Source of the DNA: Humibacter sp049446075
GTDB taxonomy: Bacteria; Actinomycetota; Actinomycetes; Actinomycetales; Microbacteriaceae
Assembly: GCF_049446075.1 (NCBI RefSeq)
Contig: NZ_JBMSEB010000003.1
Coordinates: forward strand, 1 to 64,000
Length of the DNA stretch: 64,000 nt
Direction of reading: 5' to 3'
A model generated the notes under the pieces. The model did no database searches. It saw only the letters and a program-made list of their open reading frames with translations, and was not told the DNA's origin. Each line of letters starts with the position of its first letter. The first letter of the stretch is position 1. The translations under genes were made by a program, and so were the position numbers. Below are positions 7,939-16,481 of the stretch, one piece after another.

Positions 7939-8849
7939 GCGGTCACCTCCGTTCCGCTGCCGCTCGTTGTGAAGAGTTCGAAGAGCAGAGAGTGCTCGTC
8001 TCGTCCGTCGATCACAGCCGCCTTCGGCACGCCGGCTTCGACGGCATGCAGGCATGCGGTCATCTTGGGAATCATCCCGGCGTCGAGCGACGGCAGCAGC
8101 TCGCGTAGCTCGGCCGCGGAGATGGTGGAGATGAGCGAGTCCCGGTCGGGCCAGTCGCTGTACAGGCCGGGCACATTGGTGAGGATCACCAGTTTGGCGG
8201 CGCCCAGCGCGACGGCGAGCGCGGACGCGGCGGCATCCGCGTTGATGTTCAGCGTGCGCCCCGGGACGTCTGCGTCGAGTGCGATGGACGAGACGACCGG
8301 GATGCGTCCTGCGTGAAGTTCCGCGAGCACGCCTTCGGGGTTCACGCCGACGATGTCGCCGACGAGTCCGAGATCGACGGGTTGGTTGTCGACCAGGGCC
8401 TTGCGGACCCTGCCTTCGAACAGCCGTGCGTCCTCACCCGAGATTCCGGATGCCAGGGCGCCGTGCCGGTTGATGTGGCCGACGATGTCCCGGCTGATCT
8501 GGCCGGTCAACACCATGCGGACGACTTCCATGGTCTCCGGCGTTGTGACGCGGTAGCCGCCGCGGAATTCACTGTCGATGCCGAGCCTGTCGAGCATGGC
8601 GGAGATCTGCGGGCCCCCGCCGTGCACCACCACCGGGTGGATGCCTGCGTACCGGAGGAACGCGATGTCGTCGGCGAAGGCGCGAACGAGCGTCTCGTCG
8701 ATCATCGCGTTGCCGCCGAACTTGATGACGATGGTCTTGCCGTTGAACGTCTTCAGCCAGGGCAGCGCCTCGATGAGCACGCCGGCCTTCGCGCCGTGCT
8801 CCCGGTTGATCGGCAGTGGCTGAGGCTCCGTGTTGGCTGGGTCGGTCAT
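7935..8849 (-). CDS. argB: Acetylglutamate kinase
   Basis: Phosphorylates N-acetylglutamate, usually the feedback-controlled step of the pathway. The 304-aa amino-acid-kinase fold has IVIKFGGNAM (about 40-49) with the phosphate-binding Lys and Gly residues, HGGGPQI (about 75-81), the NINADAAASALA block, and LTNVPGLY. Start ATG 8849 is 12 bases after the argJ stop. A linear pathway with ArgJ normally makes this kinase arginine-sensitive; that is family knowledge. Confidence 0.96.
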   Translation of the reverse strand: MTDPANTEPQPLPINREHGAKAGVLIEALPWLKTFNGKTIVIKFGGNAMIDETLVRAFADDIAFLRYAGIHPVVVHGGGPQISAMLDRLGIDSEFRGGYRVTTPETMEVVRMVLTGQISRDIVGHINRHGALASGISGEDARLFEGRVRKALVDNQPVDLGLVGDIVGVNPEGVLAELHAGRIPVVSSIALDADVPGRTLNINADAAASALAVALGAAKLVILTNVPGLYSDWPDRDSLISTISAAELRELLPSLDAGMIPKMTACLHAVEAGVPKAAVIDGRDEHSLLFELFTTSGSGTEVTA

Positions 8850-8861
8850 GATGTCGGCCGC

Positions 8862-10019
8862 CTAACTCGAGTAGGCGCTGTTCTCGTGCACGTAGTCGTG
8901 CGTGAGATCGTTCGTCAGGATCGTGGCCGAGACGTCGCCGGAGTGCAGGTCGATGAGCACGGAGGTGGCCCTCGGGCTCAGATCGACCAGTTCGCGCGGC
9001 TGGTCGGGTTCACCAGCCGTGCAGACCTGGACGCCGTTGATGGCGACGTCGATGCCGTACGGGTCGAATCGGGCGTCCGTCGTGCCCACGGCGGCCAGCA
9101 CGCGACCCCAGTTGGGGTCCTTGCCGAAGATGGCGGCCTTGAACAGGTTGCTGCGGGCTACCGCCCTGCCGACCTTCACTGCATCGTCGTCGTCGGCGGC
9201 ATGAACAACGTGGATGGCGATGTCGTGGGACGCTCCCTCCGCATCGCCCTGAAGCTGCAGCGCGAGATCCTGGCAGAGGTCGGTGAGCGCCAAGGTGAAC
9301 TCGTCCCCCGTCGGTGTCACGCCCGAAGCACCTGAGGCCAGCAGCACGACCGTGTCGTTCGTGGACATGCAGCCGTCCGAATCGAGCCGGTCGAACGTGA
9401 CGCGGGTGGCGGCACGCAGCGACGCGTCGAGCGTCGAGGAGTCGAGCGCGGCATCCGTCGTTATGACCACGAGCATGGTGGCCAGACCGGGGGCGAGCAT
9501 GCCGGCGCCTTTCGCCATGCCGCCGATGGACCAGCCGTCGCCCGCGACGTGGGCCTGCTTGGGATGCGTATCGGTGGTCATGATCGCCTGCGCGGCTGCC
9601 AGCCCACCCGCCTCGTTGCCGTCGAGGACTGCCGCCGCTCTGGCGACGCCCTCGGTCAATGCCTGCCTGTTCAGCTGGTCGCCGATGAGCCCGGTCGAGC
9701 AGATGACCACGTCGGCCGCCGACACCCCGAGATGCTCAGCCGCCGCCTCGGCCGTCGCGTGCGCCGTCTGGAATCCCTCGGCGCCCGTGTAGCAGTTGGC
9801 TCCGCCCGAGTTGAGCACGATGGCCGAGACGATTCCGTCGGCGGCGGCACGCTCGCTCCACAGCACAGGGTTGGCCTTGCAGCGATTGGAGGTGAACACG
9901 GCCGCGGCATTCTGCAGCGGGCCCAGATTGTGCACGACCGCGAGGTCGAGTCCGCCGCTCGACTTGAGCCCCGCCGAGACACCCGTCGCGGCGAATCCTG
10001 CTGGTGCCGTGATGCTCAC
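8862..10019 (-). CDS. argJ: Bifunctional ornithine acetyltransferase / N-acetylglutamate synthase
   Basis: Recycles the acetyl group from acetylornithine to glutamate. The 385-aa precursor contains the self-cleavage motif KGAGMLAP...ATML, with the Thr that becomes the N-terminal nucleophile of the beta chain, plus LNSGGANCYTG and the DPNWGR block near the end. GTG 10019 overlaps the argC stop as GTGA; a longer frame is Arg/Pro-rich and not homologous. Presence of argJ means a cyclic pathway, so no separate argA is needed. Confidence 0.96.
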   Translation of the reverse strand: MSITAPAGFAATGVSAGLKSSGGLDLAVVHNLGPLQNAAAVFTSNRCKANPVLWSERAAADGIVSAIVLNSGGANCYTGAEGFQTAHATAEAAAEHLGVSAADVVICSTGLIGDQLNRQALTEGVARAAAVLDGNEAGGLAAAQAIMTTDTHPKQAHVAGDGWSIGGMAKGAGMLAPGLATMLVVITTDAALDSSTLDASLRAATRVTFDRLDSDGCMSTNDTVVLLASGASGVTPTGDEFTLALTDLCQDLALQLQGDAEGASHDIAIHVVHAADDDDAVKVGRAVARSNLFKAAIFGKDPNWGRVLAAVGTTDARFDPYGIDVAINGVQVCTAGEPDQPRELVDLSPRATSVLIDLHSGDVSATILTNDLTHDYVHENSAYSS

Positions 10020-11059
10020 GGTGCCACTCCGTTCACGCTGAGGCCGGTTGTCTCCGGCAGACCGAGCGCGATATTCGCGCACTGGATGGCGGCTCCCGCC
10101 GTGCCCTTCACGAGGTTGTCGACGGCGACGATGGCCACCACACGGTTGGCCGCAGCGTCGACTGCCACACCGATGAGCGCGGTGTTCGCGCCGAGCACAT
10201 CGGAGGTGCGCGGGAACTTGCCGGCGGGAAGGACCTGCACGAACGGCTCGCCGGCGTAGGCGTCGTTCCATGCGGCACGCACCTGCTCGACGGAGATGCC
10301 CGGCTTCAGGGGCGCTGAGACCGTGGCCAGAATGCCCCTGGCCATCGGCACGAGCACCGGCGTGAACGAAATGGCCGGGTTCTGCGCACCCGCGAGGCGC
10401 AGGTTCTGCAGGATCTCCGGGATGTGCCGATGCGTTCCGCCCACGCCGTATGCAACCGCATTGCCCAGGAGCTCGGACGCGAGATAGGTGGTCTTGAGGT
10501 TCTTGCCAGCACCGCTCGGGCCTACGGCCAGCACCGCGACGATGTCGGACTCCTCGACGATGCCCGCCGAGATCGCCGGCGCGATCGCCAGCGAGACCGA
10601 ACTGGCGTTGCAGCCGGGCGCGGCGATGCGGTTCACTCCGGCGAGGGCATCCCGCTGCTTACCGTCCGGCGTCGGCAGCTCGGGCACGCCGTATGCCCAG
10701 GCGCCGGCGTAGTCGCCGCCGTAGAACGCGTTCCAGTCGGACTCGGAGGTGAGTCTGTGGTCAGCGCCGCAGTCGACGACGAGCACGTCGTCGCCCAACT
10801 GGGCACTGATGGCACCGGATGCCCCGTGCGGCAGAGCGAGGAACACGACGTCGTGACCTGCGAGGGTCGTGGCATCCGTCTCCTGCAGCGTGAGGTGTGC
10901 GAGGGAGCGAAGGTGCGGGTGGTGGTCGATGAGTGGCGACCCAGCGTTGGAGCCTGCTGTCACAGTGCGGATCTCGAACGACGGATGATCGGCCAGAAGT
11001 CGCAGGAGCTCGCCTCCCGCATAGCCCGAGGCGCCGGCGACGGCAACCGAATAGGACAT
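10016..11059 (-). CDS. argC: N-acetyl-gamma-glutamyl-phosphate reductase
   Basis: Reduces N-acetylglutamyl phosphate to the semialdehyde with NADPH. The 347-aa product has the Rossmann start VAVAGASGYAGGELLRLL, the catalytic Cys in AAPGCNAS (about 148-154), and the GTHRHIPEI region with the catalytic His. It is the first structural gene of argCJBDFH. ATG 11059 is six bases after a TAAGGT box (11066-11071), so a leaderless transcript from that box is possible; AAGGTAGAG could also act as a ribosome site for a longer transcript from 11231. Confidence 0.96.
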   Translation of the reverse strand: MSYSVAVAGASGYAGGELLRLLADHPSFEIRTVTAGSNAGSPLIDHHPHLRSLAHLTLQETDATTLAGHDVVFLALPHGASGAISAQLGDDVLVVDCGADHRLTSESDWNAFYGGDYAGAWAYGVPELPTPDGKQRDALAGVNRIAAPGCNASSVSLAIAPAISAGIVEESDIVAVLAVGPSGAGKNLKTTYLASELLGNAVAYGVGGTHRHIPEILQNLRLAGAQNPAISFTPVLVPMARGILATVSAPLKPGISVEQVRAAWNDAYAGEPFVQVLPAGKFPRTSDVLGANTALIGVAVDAAANRVVAIVAVDNLVKGTAGAAIQCANIALGLPETTGLSVNGVAP

Positions 11060-11097
11060 GTCTCTACCTTAGGTATTCGATGGGCGATGGTCGGCAC

Positions 11098-11148
11098 GGC
11101 GACACCCACGGCTGGTCCGCGCGAAAGCGCGGGCACGTGCGCGTCGCC
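11098..11148 (-). promoter_or_regulatory. Long imperfect stem-loop in the argC leader
   Basis: Read on the minus strand from the stop of the Arg-rich leader ORF, GGCGAC (11143-11148) pairs with GTCGCC (11098-11103). CACG (11136-11139) pairs with CGTG (11107-11110). CCGCGC-TTTC-GCGCGG (11117-11132) forms the tip. The structure sits between the leader ORF and argC, where an attenuator or translation-control hairpin would be. It has no T-run, so simple intrinsic termination is not obvious. Confidence 0.5.
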
Positions 11149-11231
11149 TAGCTTCGGCGCGCGCCCAGGCGTCGGCGCACGGCACGGGTCGAGAAGACCT
11201 GTGCGAGAGCGATGCGCCGAACGTGAGACAT
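11148..11231 (-). CDS. Putative arginine-rich leader peptide of the arg operon
   Basis: A 27-codon ORF beginning ATG 11231 and ending TAG 11148, 88 bases before argC. Eight of its 27 residues are Arg, with runs RR, RRR and RR in the sequence (MSHVRRIALAQVF at the start, VRRRLGARRS at the end). Its ATG is seven bases after a TAAGCT box, so it would be read from a leaderless mRNA. The long stem-loop begins at its stop codon. An Arg-codon run ahead of the arg operon is what ribosome-mediated attenuation needs. Homology cannot be tested here, and chance Arg-richness in GC-rich DNA is the main alternative. Confidence 0.5.
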   Translation of the reverse strand: MSHVRRIALAQVFSTRAVRRRLGARRS

Positions 11232-11238
11232 GGCGGTC

Positions 11239-11269
11239 AGCTTAGCCTCCGTTTGCACGGCGACGCCAA
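11239..11269 (-). promoter_or_regulatory. Promoter for the Arg-rich leader ORF (TTGGCG-19-TAAGCT)
   Basis: Minus strand: TTGGCG (11264-11269) and TAAGCT (11239-11244) with a 19-nt spacer. The predicted first base coincides with the A of the leader ATG at 11231. The -35 overlaps one arm of an 8-bp inverted repeat (11260-11267 / 11274-11281, GCGACGCC/GGCGTCGC), which may be the pheT terminator or an operator. Confidence 0.45.
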
Positions 11270-11308
11270 TCGGGGCGTCGCGCACCGACATCCCTGCCAT
11301 CGCACGGT

Positions 11309-13849
11309 CTACTCCCTCACGGCGGCGCCGAACCTGTCGCCGGCAAGCCGCGCTCCGGCGAGTTTGGCGTCGCTCGCCTCCGCCGCCGTCAGCGTTCTGT
11401 CCTGCGCCCTGAACCGCAGAGTGAACGTGATGCTCTTGGTGCCATCGGGGATGCCTGGACCGCGATAGTCGTCGACCACCCGAGCATCCTCCAGTAGCTC
11501 GCCAGCGCCCTCGACGACGACCGCGAGCACGTCGCCCGCCGGGATCGCGCTGTCCACGACGAGTGAGAGGTCTTGCGTCGCCACTGGGAACGAGGAGATG
11601 GGCACCACCTCGATGGTGCGCCCAGAAGCGGCGAGCAGCCTGTCGAGGTCGAGCTCGAGAACGCCGACGACGCGCGGAAGATCGGCATCTTCTGCGACGC
11701 TCGGGAGCAACTCGCCCGCGTAGCCGACCGGCTCCCCGTCGAGCAGCACTTCTGCGGTTCGACCGGGGTGCAGTGCCTTGTGGGCGCCTTGGCGAACGGT
11801 CAATGACACACCGAGCGCGGTCTCGAGCGTGCGCACGGCCACGAGCGCGTCCGCGATGCTTGCCTGCACTGCGGCAAGGCCGGGCTGTCTCGGGGTGGAC
11901 TCGCCCGTGAAGACGGCCCCGACCATGCGCGGCTGACGAGGTATGCCCGCCTCGAGCTCGTCGAGGGTCGCCGGCTCGGGCCGAGCGGCACCCGGCGGCA
12001 GCTGCGCGGTACCCGTGACCGCGCCGTGCGGGCGGAAGACGAGGCCGATCTCGAACACGGCCAGGTCCGTGAGTCCGCGGGACCTGTTGCGCTTCGCGGT
12101 GTCGATCAGGCCCGGCAGGAGCGACGTGCGCAGGAACGGCACTGAGGCATCCAGTGCGTTCGCAAGACGCACCGACGGGACGGCCTCGTCGCGGGGCGAG
12201 CCGAACAGGTCGTTCTGTGCCTGCGTGACGAACGGGTACACGAGCACCTCGCTGAGACCGGAGGCGGCAAGCGCCGTAGCGGCCTGCCTGCGCAGGTGCT
12301 GTGCTCGCGTCAAACCGCGTCCTGGCGGAGCGACAGGCAGCACCGAGGGGATGCGGTCGTACCCGACGATGCGGGCCACCTCTTCGGCCAGGTCGGCCTC
12401 GTCGAGGAGGTCGGGGCGCCAGCTCGGGGGCGTGACGATGAGTCCGGCCTCCGTCTGCTCGATCGTGCCGCCGATCTCGGCGAGCGTCGACCGCACCTCG
12501 TCGTCGCTGTACTCGACGCCCACGAGGGTGCCGACGTACCCGTGCGGGAGCAGGATGGGCGTGCGCGACGCGTCGGCACGATGCGCCGAGCCCAGTTCGT
12601 CCGCGTGCCCGCCGCCGAGCTGCTCGAGCAGCTGTACGACGCGCGCCGCCGCCGCCGGCGCGACCTCGGGATCGACCCCCCGTTCGAAGCGACGCGACGC
12701 CTCGCTGGGAAGCTTGTGCCTGCGTGCGGTGCGTGCAATGGACACCGGGTCGAAGTTCGCGGCCTCGATCAGAACGTCCGTGGTCGTGTCGCCCACCTCG
12801 GTGTTCGCACCGCCCATCACACCCGCGAGGCCGATCGGACCCGAGTCGTCGGTGATGAGCAGATCTTCCGGATCGAGCACGCGCGCCTGTCCATCGAGCG
12901 TCTCCAGCTTCTCCCCCTGCTTGGCACGGCGCACCGTGATGCCGCCGGTGAGCTTCGTGAGATCGTATGCGTGGATCGGCTGCCCGAGCTCGAGCATCAC
13001 GTAATTGGTGACGTCGACGATGAGCGAGACCGAACGGATGCCGGCGAGCACGAGCCGCGCGATCATCCAGGCCGGCGTCGGCGCGGCCGGATCGATGCCT
13101 CGTACGGTTCGGGTGATGAAGACGCTCGCACCGGCGCGACCCCTGATGGGCGCCTGGTCGTCGATTTGCACCCGGAATCCGGTGCCGTCGACCGGCTCCA
13201 CCGCTGCGGCCGGGTCGCGGAACGCGGCACCTGTGGAGTGCGCATACTCGCGGGCGATGCCGCGGATGGACAGCGCATATCCCCTGTCGGGCGTGACGTT
13301 GACCTCCACAGCCGCGTCGTTCAGACCGAGCAGCGCGATGGCATCCGTACCCACAGGCGCGTCGATGCCGAGCTCCGCAAGGCGCAGGATGCCGTTGTGC
13401 TCGTCGCCGAGTCCGAGCTCGCGTGCCGAGGCGATCATGCCGTCGGAGACGTGACCGTAGGTCTTGCGAGCCGCGATGGGGAAGGGTCCGGGCAGGACGG
13501 ACCCAGGCAGTGTCACCACTACCTTGTCGCCGACGAAGAAGTTGCGGGCGCCGCACACGATGCCGCGCACTGCATCTCCCCCGCTTTCGCCAGGCTGCGT
13601 CGAAACGCCCGCAGTCTGTTCGCCGTCCGGTGCGACGCGCACCTGACACCAGCGGATGGTCTTGCCGTTGGTCTGCGGCTCCTCGACGAAGTCCAGCACC
13701 TCGCCAACGACGACGGGCCCCGAGATGTCGAAGCGGTGGATTTCTTCCTCTTCGAGTCCGATCTTGACGAGCGCGGCGTGCACGTCCTCCGGGGTCGAGC
13801 CGGGGATCACGTCGACGTACTCGGCGAGCCAGCTGAGTGGGATCCTCAC
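11309..13849 (-). CDS. pheT: Phenylalanyl-tRNA synthetase beta subunit
   Basis: Large subunit of the (alpha-beta)2 enzyme that charges tRNA-Phe. The 846-aa product has the N-terminal MRIPLSWLAEYV, an EMAP/OB-like tRNA-binding domain (about 40-160), the B3/B4 editing region (about 230-400), B5 (about 405-480), the catalytic-like core, and the C-terminal ferredoxin-fold anticodon-binding domain with FPVATQDLSLVVD. Start is GTG 13849, one base after the pheS stop (TGAGGTG), so translation is coupled. The arg leader lies downstream. Confidence 0.97.
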   Translation of the reverse strand: MRIPLSWLAEYVDVIPGSTPEDVHAALVKIGLEEEEIHRFDISGPVVVGEVLDFVEEPQTNGKTIRWCQVRVAPDGEQTAGVSTQPGESGGDAVRGIVCGARNFFVGDKVVVTLPGSVLPGPFPIAARKTYGHVSDGMIASARELGLGDEHNGILRLAELGIDAPVGTDAIALLGLNDAAVEVNVTPDRGYALSIRGIAREYAHSTGAAFRDPAAAVEPVDGTGFRVQIDDQAPIRGRAGASVFITRTVRGIDPAAPTPAWMIARLVLAGIRSVSLIVDVTNYVMLELGQPIHAYDLTKLTGGITVRRAKQGEKLETLDGQARVLDPEDLLITDDSGPIGLAGVMGGANTEVGDTTTDVLIEAANFDPVSIARTARRHKLPSEASRRFERGVDPEVAPAAAARVVQLLEQLGGGHADELGSAHRADASRTPILLPHGYVGTLVGVEYSDDEVRSTLAEIGGTIEQTEAGLIVTPPSWRPDLLDEADLAEEVARIVGYDRIPSVLPVAPPGRGLTRAQHLRRQAATALAASGLSEVLVYPFVTQAQNDLFGSPRDEAVPSVRLANALDASVPFLRTSLLPGLIDTAKRNRSRGLTDLAVFEIGLVFRPHGAVTGTAQLPPGAARPEPATLDELEAGIPRQPRMVGAVFTGESTPRQPGLAAVQASIADALVAVRTLETALGVSLTVRQGAHKALHPGRTAEVLLDGEPVGYAGELLPSVAEDADLPRVVGVLELDLDRLLAASGRTIEVVPISSFPVATQDLSLVVDSAIPAGDVLAVVVEGAGELLEDARVVDDYRGPGIPDGTKSITFTLRFRAQDRTLTAAEASDAKLAGARLAGDRFGAAVRE

Positions 13850-13850
13850 C

Positions 13851-14891
13851 TCACACCACCATTCCGAACTGCTGCGAGAAGCGCACGTCGCCCTCGATCA
13901 TGTCGCGCATATCGTTGAGCCCGTTCCGGAACTGCAGCGTGCGCTCGATGCCCATGCCGAAGGCGAAGCCGGTGTAGACATCCGGGTCGATGCCTGCCGA
14001 GCGAAGCACGTTGCGGTTCACCATGCCGCAACCGCCCCACTCGATCCACCGGGCGCCACCCTTCGCTCCTGGATGCCATACATCCATCTCGGCGCTGGGC
14101 TCCGTGAACGGGAAGTAGTTGGGGCGCAGGCGAATCCTGGCCTCCTCGCCGAACATGGCGCGCGCGAAGTGCTCGAGAGTTCCACGCAGGTGGGCCATCG
14201 TGAGCCCCTTGTCGACCGCGATGCCCTCCACCTGGCTGAACACGGGGGTGTGCGTCGAGTCGAGTTCGTCCGTGCGATAGACGCGGCCGGGTGCCACGAC
14301 GTAGACCGGCAACTCACGACCCAGTAGTGCGCGTACCTGCACGGGCGACGTGTGGGTGCGAAGCACGAGGTGCGCCTCCGGCGGCTCGACGAAGAACGTG
14401 TCTTGCAGCGCTCGTGCGGGGTGGTCCGGTGCGAAGTTCAACGCGTCGAAGTTGAACCACTCGCTCTCGAGTTCCGGCCCTTCGGCGACCTCCCACCCCA
14501 TGCCTACGAAGATGTCGGCGATGCGCTCCTGCAGCAGCGACAGCGGATGCCTCGCCCCCGCCCGCCCAGGCAGGGGCACCTCGGTCACGTCGACGGCCTC
14601 CTCGGCCAGCCGTTCGGCGTTCTCGGCTTCAGCGAGAACGACCTCCTTCGCGGCGAACGCCTGGTTCACGCGGCCGCGGGCTTGCCCGACGAGCTTGCCC
14701 AGCGATGCCTTCTGGTCGGCGGGAACGTCGCGCAGGCCTGCGTTGAGCCTGGCGAGCGTCGAGTGCTCGCCGGCGTGGGCGGTGCGGGCCGCCTTCAACT
14801 CCGCGAGACCGGCGGCGGCATCCACGGCGGCCAGGGCCGCGTCGACCGCCGATTGCACCGCGGATTCGGTGATCTGGATGGGTTCTGGCAC
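13851..14891 (-). CDS. pheS: Phenylalanyl-tRNA synthetase alpha subunit
   Basis: Catalytic class II subunit. The product has an N-terminal coiled-coil tRNA-binding arm (about 1-100) and the class II core with HPLSLLQERI, EVAEGPELESEWFNFDALN, FRTDELDSTHTPVFSQVEG and the motif 3 GFAFGMGIERTLQ. I chose GTG 14891 (346 aa). It is eight bases after a TAGACT box and lacks a Shine-Dalgarno sequence, which suits a leaderless start; TTG 14900 is also in frame. pheT follows directly. Confidence 0.95.
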   Translation of the reverse strand: MPEPIQITESAVQSAVDAALAAVDAAAGLAELKAARTAHAGEHSTLARLNAGLRDVPADQKASLGKLVGQARGRVNQAFAAKEVVLAEAENAERLAEEAVDVTEVPLPGRAGARHPLSLLQERIADIFVGMGWEVAEGPELESEWFNFDALNFAPDHPARALQDTFFVEPPEAHLVLRTHTSPVQVRALLGRELPVYVVAPGRVYRTDELDSTHTPVFSQVEGIAVDKGLTMAHLRGTLEHFARAMFGEEARIRLRPNYFPFTEPSAEMDVWHPGAKGGARWIEWGGCGMVNRNVLRSAGIDPDVYTGFAFGMGIERTLQFRNGLNDMRDMIEGDVRFSQQFGMVV

Positions 14892-14940
14892 GATGAGCAA
14901 GTCTACGGGAGCGGCGGCCGCCGACCGGCCGGGCGCCGCG

Positions 14941-15741
14941 TCAGCTGCGCTGCGCGAACGCGGACTCGTAAAGGCAGACGGACGCCGCCGTCGCCAGGTT
15001 CATCGACTCGGCATGCCCGTAGATCGGCACAGTGATCACTCGGTCCACGAGTGCCACGGCGTCCTCGGAGAGCCCATGCGCCTCATTCCCGAACACCCAC
15101 GCCGTCGGCAGGGCCAGTTCCCCGCTCGTTCGCGCCACCAACAGGTCGTCTCCCGACATGTCGGCGGCGATCACGTGCAGGCCGCTTGACCGCGCGCGGG
15201 CCAGCACCTCGTCGATCGTTGCGCCGACGGCGATGGGCAGGTGGAACAACGACCCGGTCGTGGAGCGCACCACCTTCGGGTTGTACAGGTCCACAGTGTG
15301 GCCCGAGAAGACGACGGCATCGGCGCCCGCAGAGTCGGCGGCACGGATGATCGTGCCCGCGTTCCCCGGATCCCGCACCTCCTCCAGCACCGCGACCAGC
15401 TTCGGCTTCGCCTCGAACAGCGTGTCGAGCGAGACCGGGAACTGCCGGCAGACCGCGACGAACCCCTGTGGGGTGACCGTGTCGGCCATCGATTCGAGAA
15501 CCTGCTCGGTGACCAGCTCGGTGCGAGCACCGGTTCGCGAGGCGAGGGAGGCCACGTCGTCGTGCTTGCGGAAGGCACGCTCGGTGGCGAACAGCTCGAC
15601 CACGAGTTCCGGGCGCCAGGTGAGCGCTTCGCGCGCTGCCTGAGGTCCCTCGAGCAGGAAGGTTCCCGTGTCGGCGCGAGCGGACTTCTTCGCCAGTTTG
15701 GCCACAGCACGAACCCGAGGGGATCGGGGGTTGTCGAGCAC
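14941..15741 (-). CDS. TrmH-family (SPOUT) RNA 2'-O-methyltransferase
   Basis: 266-aa SPOUT-type methyltransferase of rRNA or tRNA ribose. It has an N-terminal substrate-binding domain (about 1-95) and the three family motifs: EEVRDPGNAGTIIRAADSAG, VFGNEAHGLS and VPIYGHAESMNLATAASVCLYE. The last two form the knotted SAM site. The target nucleotide (RlmB-like or another) cannot be told from sequence alone. GTG 15741 lies six bases after a TAGACT box, again a leaderless arrangement. Confidence 0.93.
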   Translation of the reverse strand: MLDNPRSPRVRAVAKLAKKSARADTGTFLLEGPQAAREALTWRPELVVELFATERAFRKHDDVASLASRTGARTELVTEQVLESMADTVTPQGFVAVCRQFPVSLDTLFEAKPKLVAVLEEVRDPGNAGTIIRAADSAGADAVVFSGHTVDLYNPKVVRSTTGSLFHLPIAVGATIDEVLARARSSGLHVIAADMSGDDLLVARTSGELALPTAWVFGNEAHGLSEDAVALVDRVITVPIYGHAESMNLATAASVCLYESAFAQRS

Positions 15742-15822
15742 GGCTTCAGTCTAGGGGCGCCATGTGCGTCGCCCCGTCGAAGAAGAAGCGGATGCCGCTC
15801 TTTCGATGCCCGTAAATACGGA

Positions 15823-15853
15823 AACGGCCCGCACCCAGAGGATGCGGGCCGTT
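15823..15853 (-). terminator. Terminator of infC-rpmI-rplT
   Basis: An 11-bp perfect stem (AACGGCCCGCA, 15823-15833, with 15843-15853) and a 9-base loop lie 12 bases after the rplT stop. On the minus strand it continues into TTTCCGTATTT, a broken T-run. This is the clearest intrinsic terminator in this part of the window. Confidence 0.85.
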
Positions 15854-15865
15854 CCTTGCTTATGA

Positions 15866-16255
15866 CTAGGCCGCGTCGGCGTGCGGAGCCGAGGTGTCGG
15901 CCGGCAGCGCCTTCTTCGCGGTCTCGACGAGCGAGGCGAACGTGGCCGGCTCGTTCACTGCGAGCTCGGCCAGGATGCGACGATCCACCTCGACGCCGGC
16001 CAGGCTGAGGCCCTGGATGAAGCGGTTGTAGGTGAGGCCGTTCTGGCGGCTCGCGGCGTTGATGCGCTGGATCCACAGGCGACGGAAGTCGCCCTTGCGG
16101 GCACGGCGGTCACGGTAGCTGTAGACCAGCGAGTGGGTGACCTGCTCCTTGGCCTTTCGGTAGAGGCGCGACCGCTGACCGCGGTAACCCTCGGCGCGCT
16201 CGAGGATGACCCGACGCTTCTTGTGGGCGTTGACGGCCCTCTTCACTCTTGCCAT
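15866..16255 (-). CDS. rplT: 50S ribosomal protein L20
   Basis: 129-aa basic protein that starts 23S assembly. It shows the family start MARVKRAVNAHKKRR, then RGQRSRLYRKAKEQV, RKGDFRRLWIQRINAA and the NRFIQGLSLAGVEVDRR core. The last 15 residues are an acidic/Ala tail. It is third in infC-rpmI-rplT and is followed by a terminator. In other bacteria L20 represses its own operon; no such site is recognised here beyond the infC leader. Confidence 0.98.
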   Translation of the reverse strand: MARVKRAVNAHKKRRVILERAEGYRGQRSRLYRKAKEQVTHSLVYSYRDRRARKGDFRRLWIQRINAASRQNGLTYNRFIQGLSLAGVEVDRRILAELAVNEPATFASLVETAKKALPADTSAPHADAA

Positions 16256-16286
16256 TGCTCTTGTTTCCTTCTCGCGTCGTGTCGGC

Positions 16287-16481
16287 TTACTTGCCGAGGA
16301 GCTTCTTGGCGACCTTGGCGTCGACAGCCGGGAGCACCTGGTCCTGGTTCAGACGACGTGTGCGGCGGCTGGTCTTCAACTCCAGGTGGTGGCGCATTCC
16401 TGCCTGCTGCTTCATCACCTTGCCGCTGCCGGTGAGCTTGAAACGCTTCTTGGCCCCTGAGTGGGTCTTCTGCTTGGGCAT
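16287..16481 (-). CDS. rpmI: 50S ribosomal protein L35
   Basis: 64-aa protein with the typical start MPKQKTHSGAKKRFKLTGSGKV and a Lys/Arg-rich body (HHLELKTSRRTRRL). ATG 16481 overlaps the infC stop by one base (TAATG), so translation of infC and rpmI is coupled. Confidence 0.98.
   Translation of the reverse strand: MPKQKTHSGAKKRFKLTGSGKVMKQQAGMRHHLELKTSRRTRRLNQDQVLPAVDAKVAKKLLGK

Noticed and set aside
5797..8316. 839-codon plus-strand frame across argF, argD and argB
   Set aside because: It is antisense to three intact conserved genes and has the Arg/Glu/Val composition of a GC-skew shadow frame.
11148..13649. Very long minus-strand frame overlapping pheT and reaching the arg leader
   Set aside because: Its protein is Arg/Gly/His-rich and overlaps the well-conserved pheT in another frame, so it is a GC-rich shadow. 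Only its last 27 codons, which lie outside pheT, are kept as a separate leader ORF.
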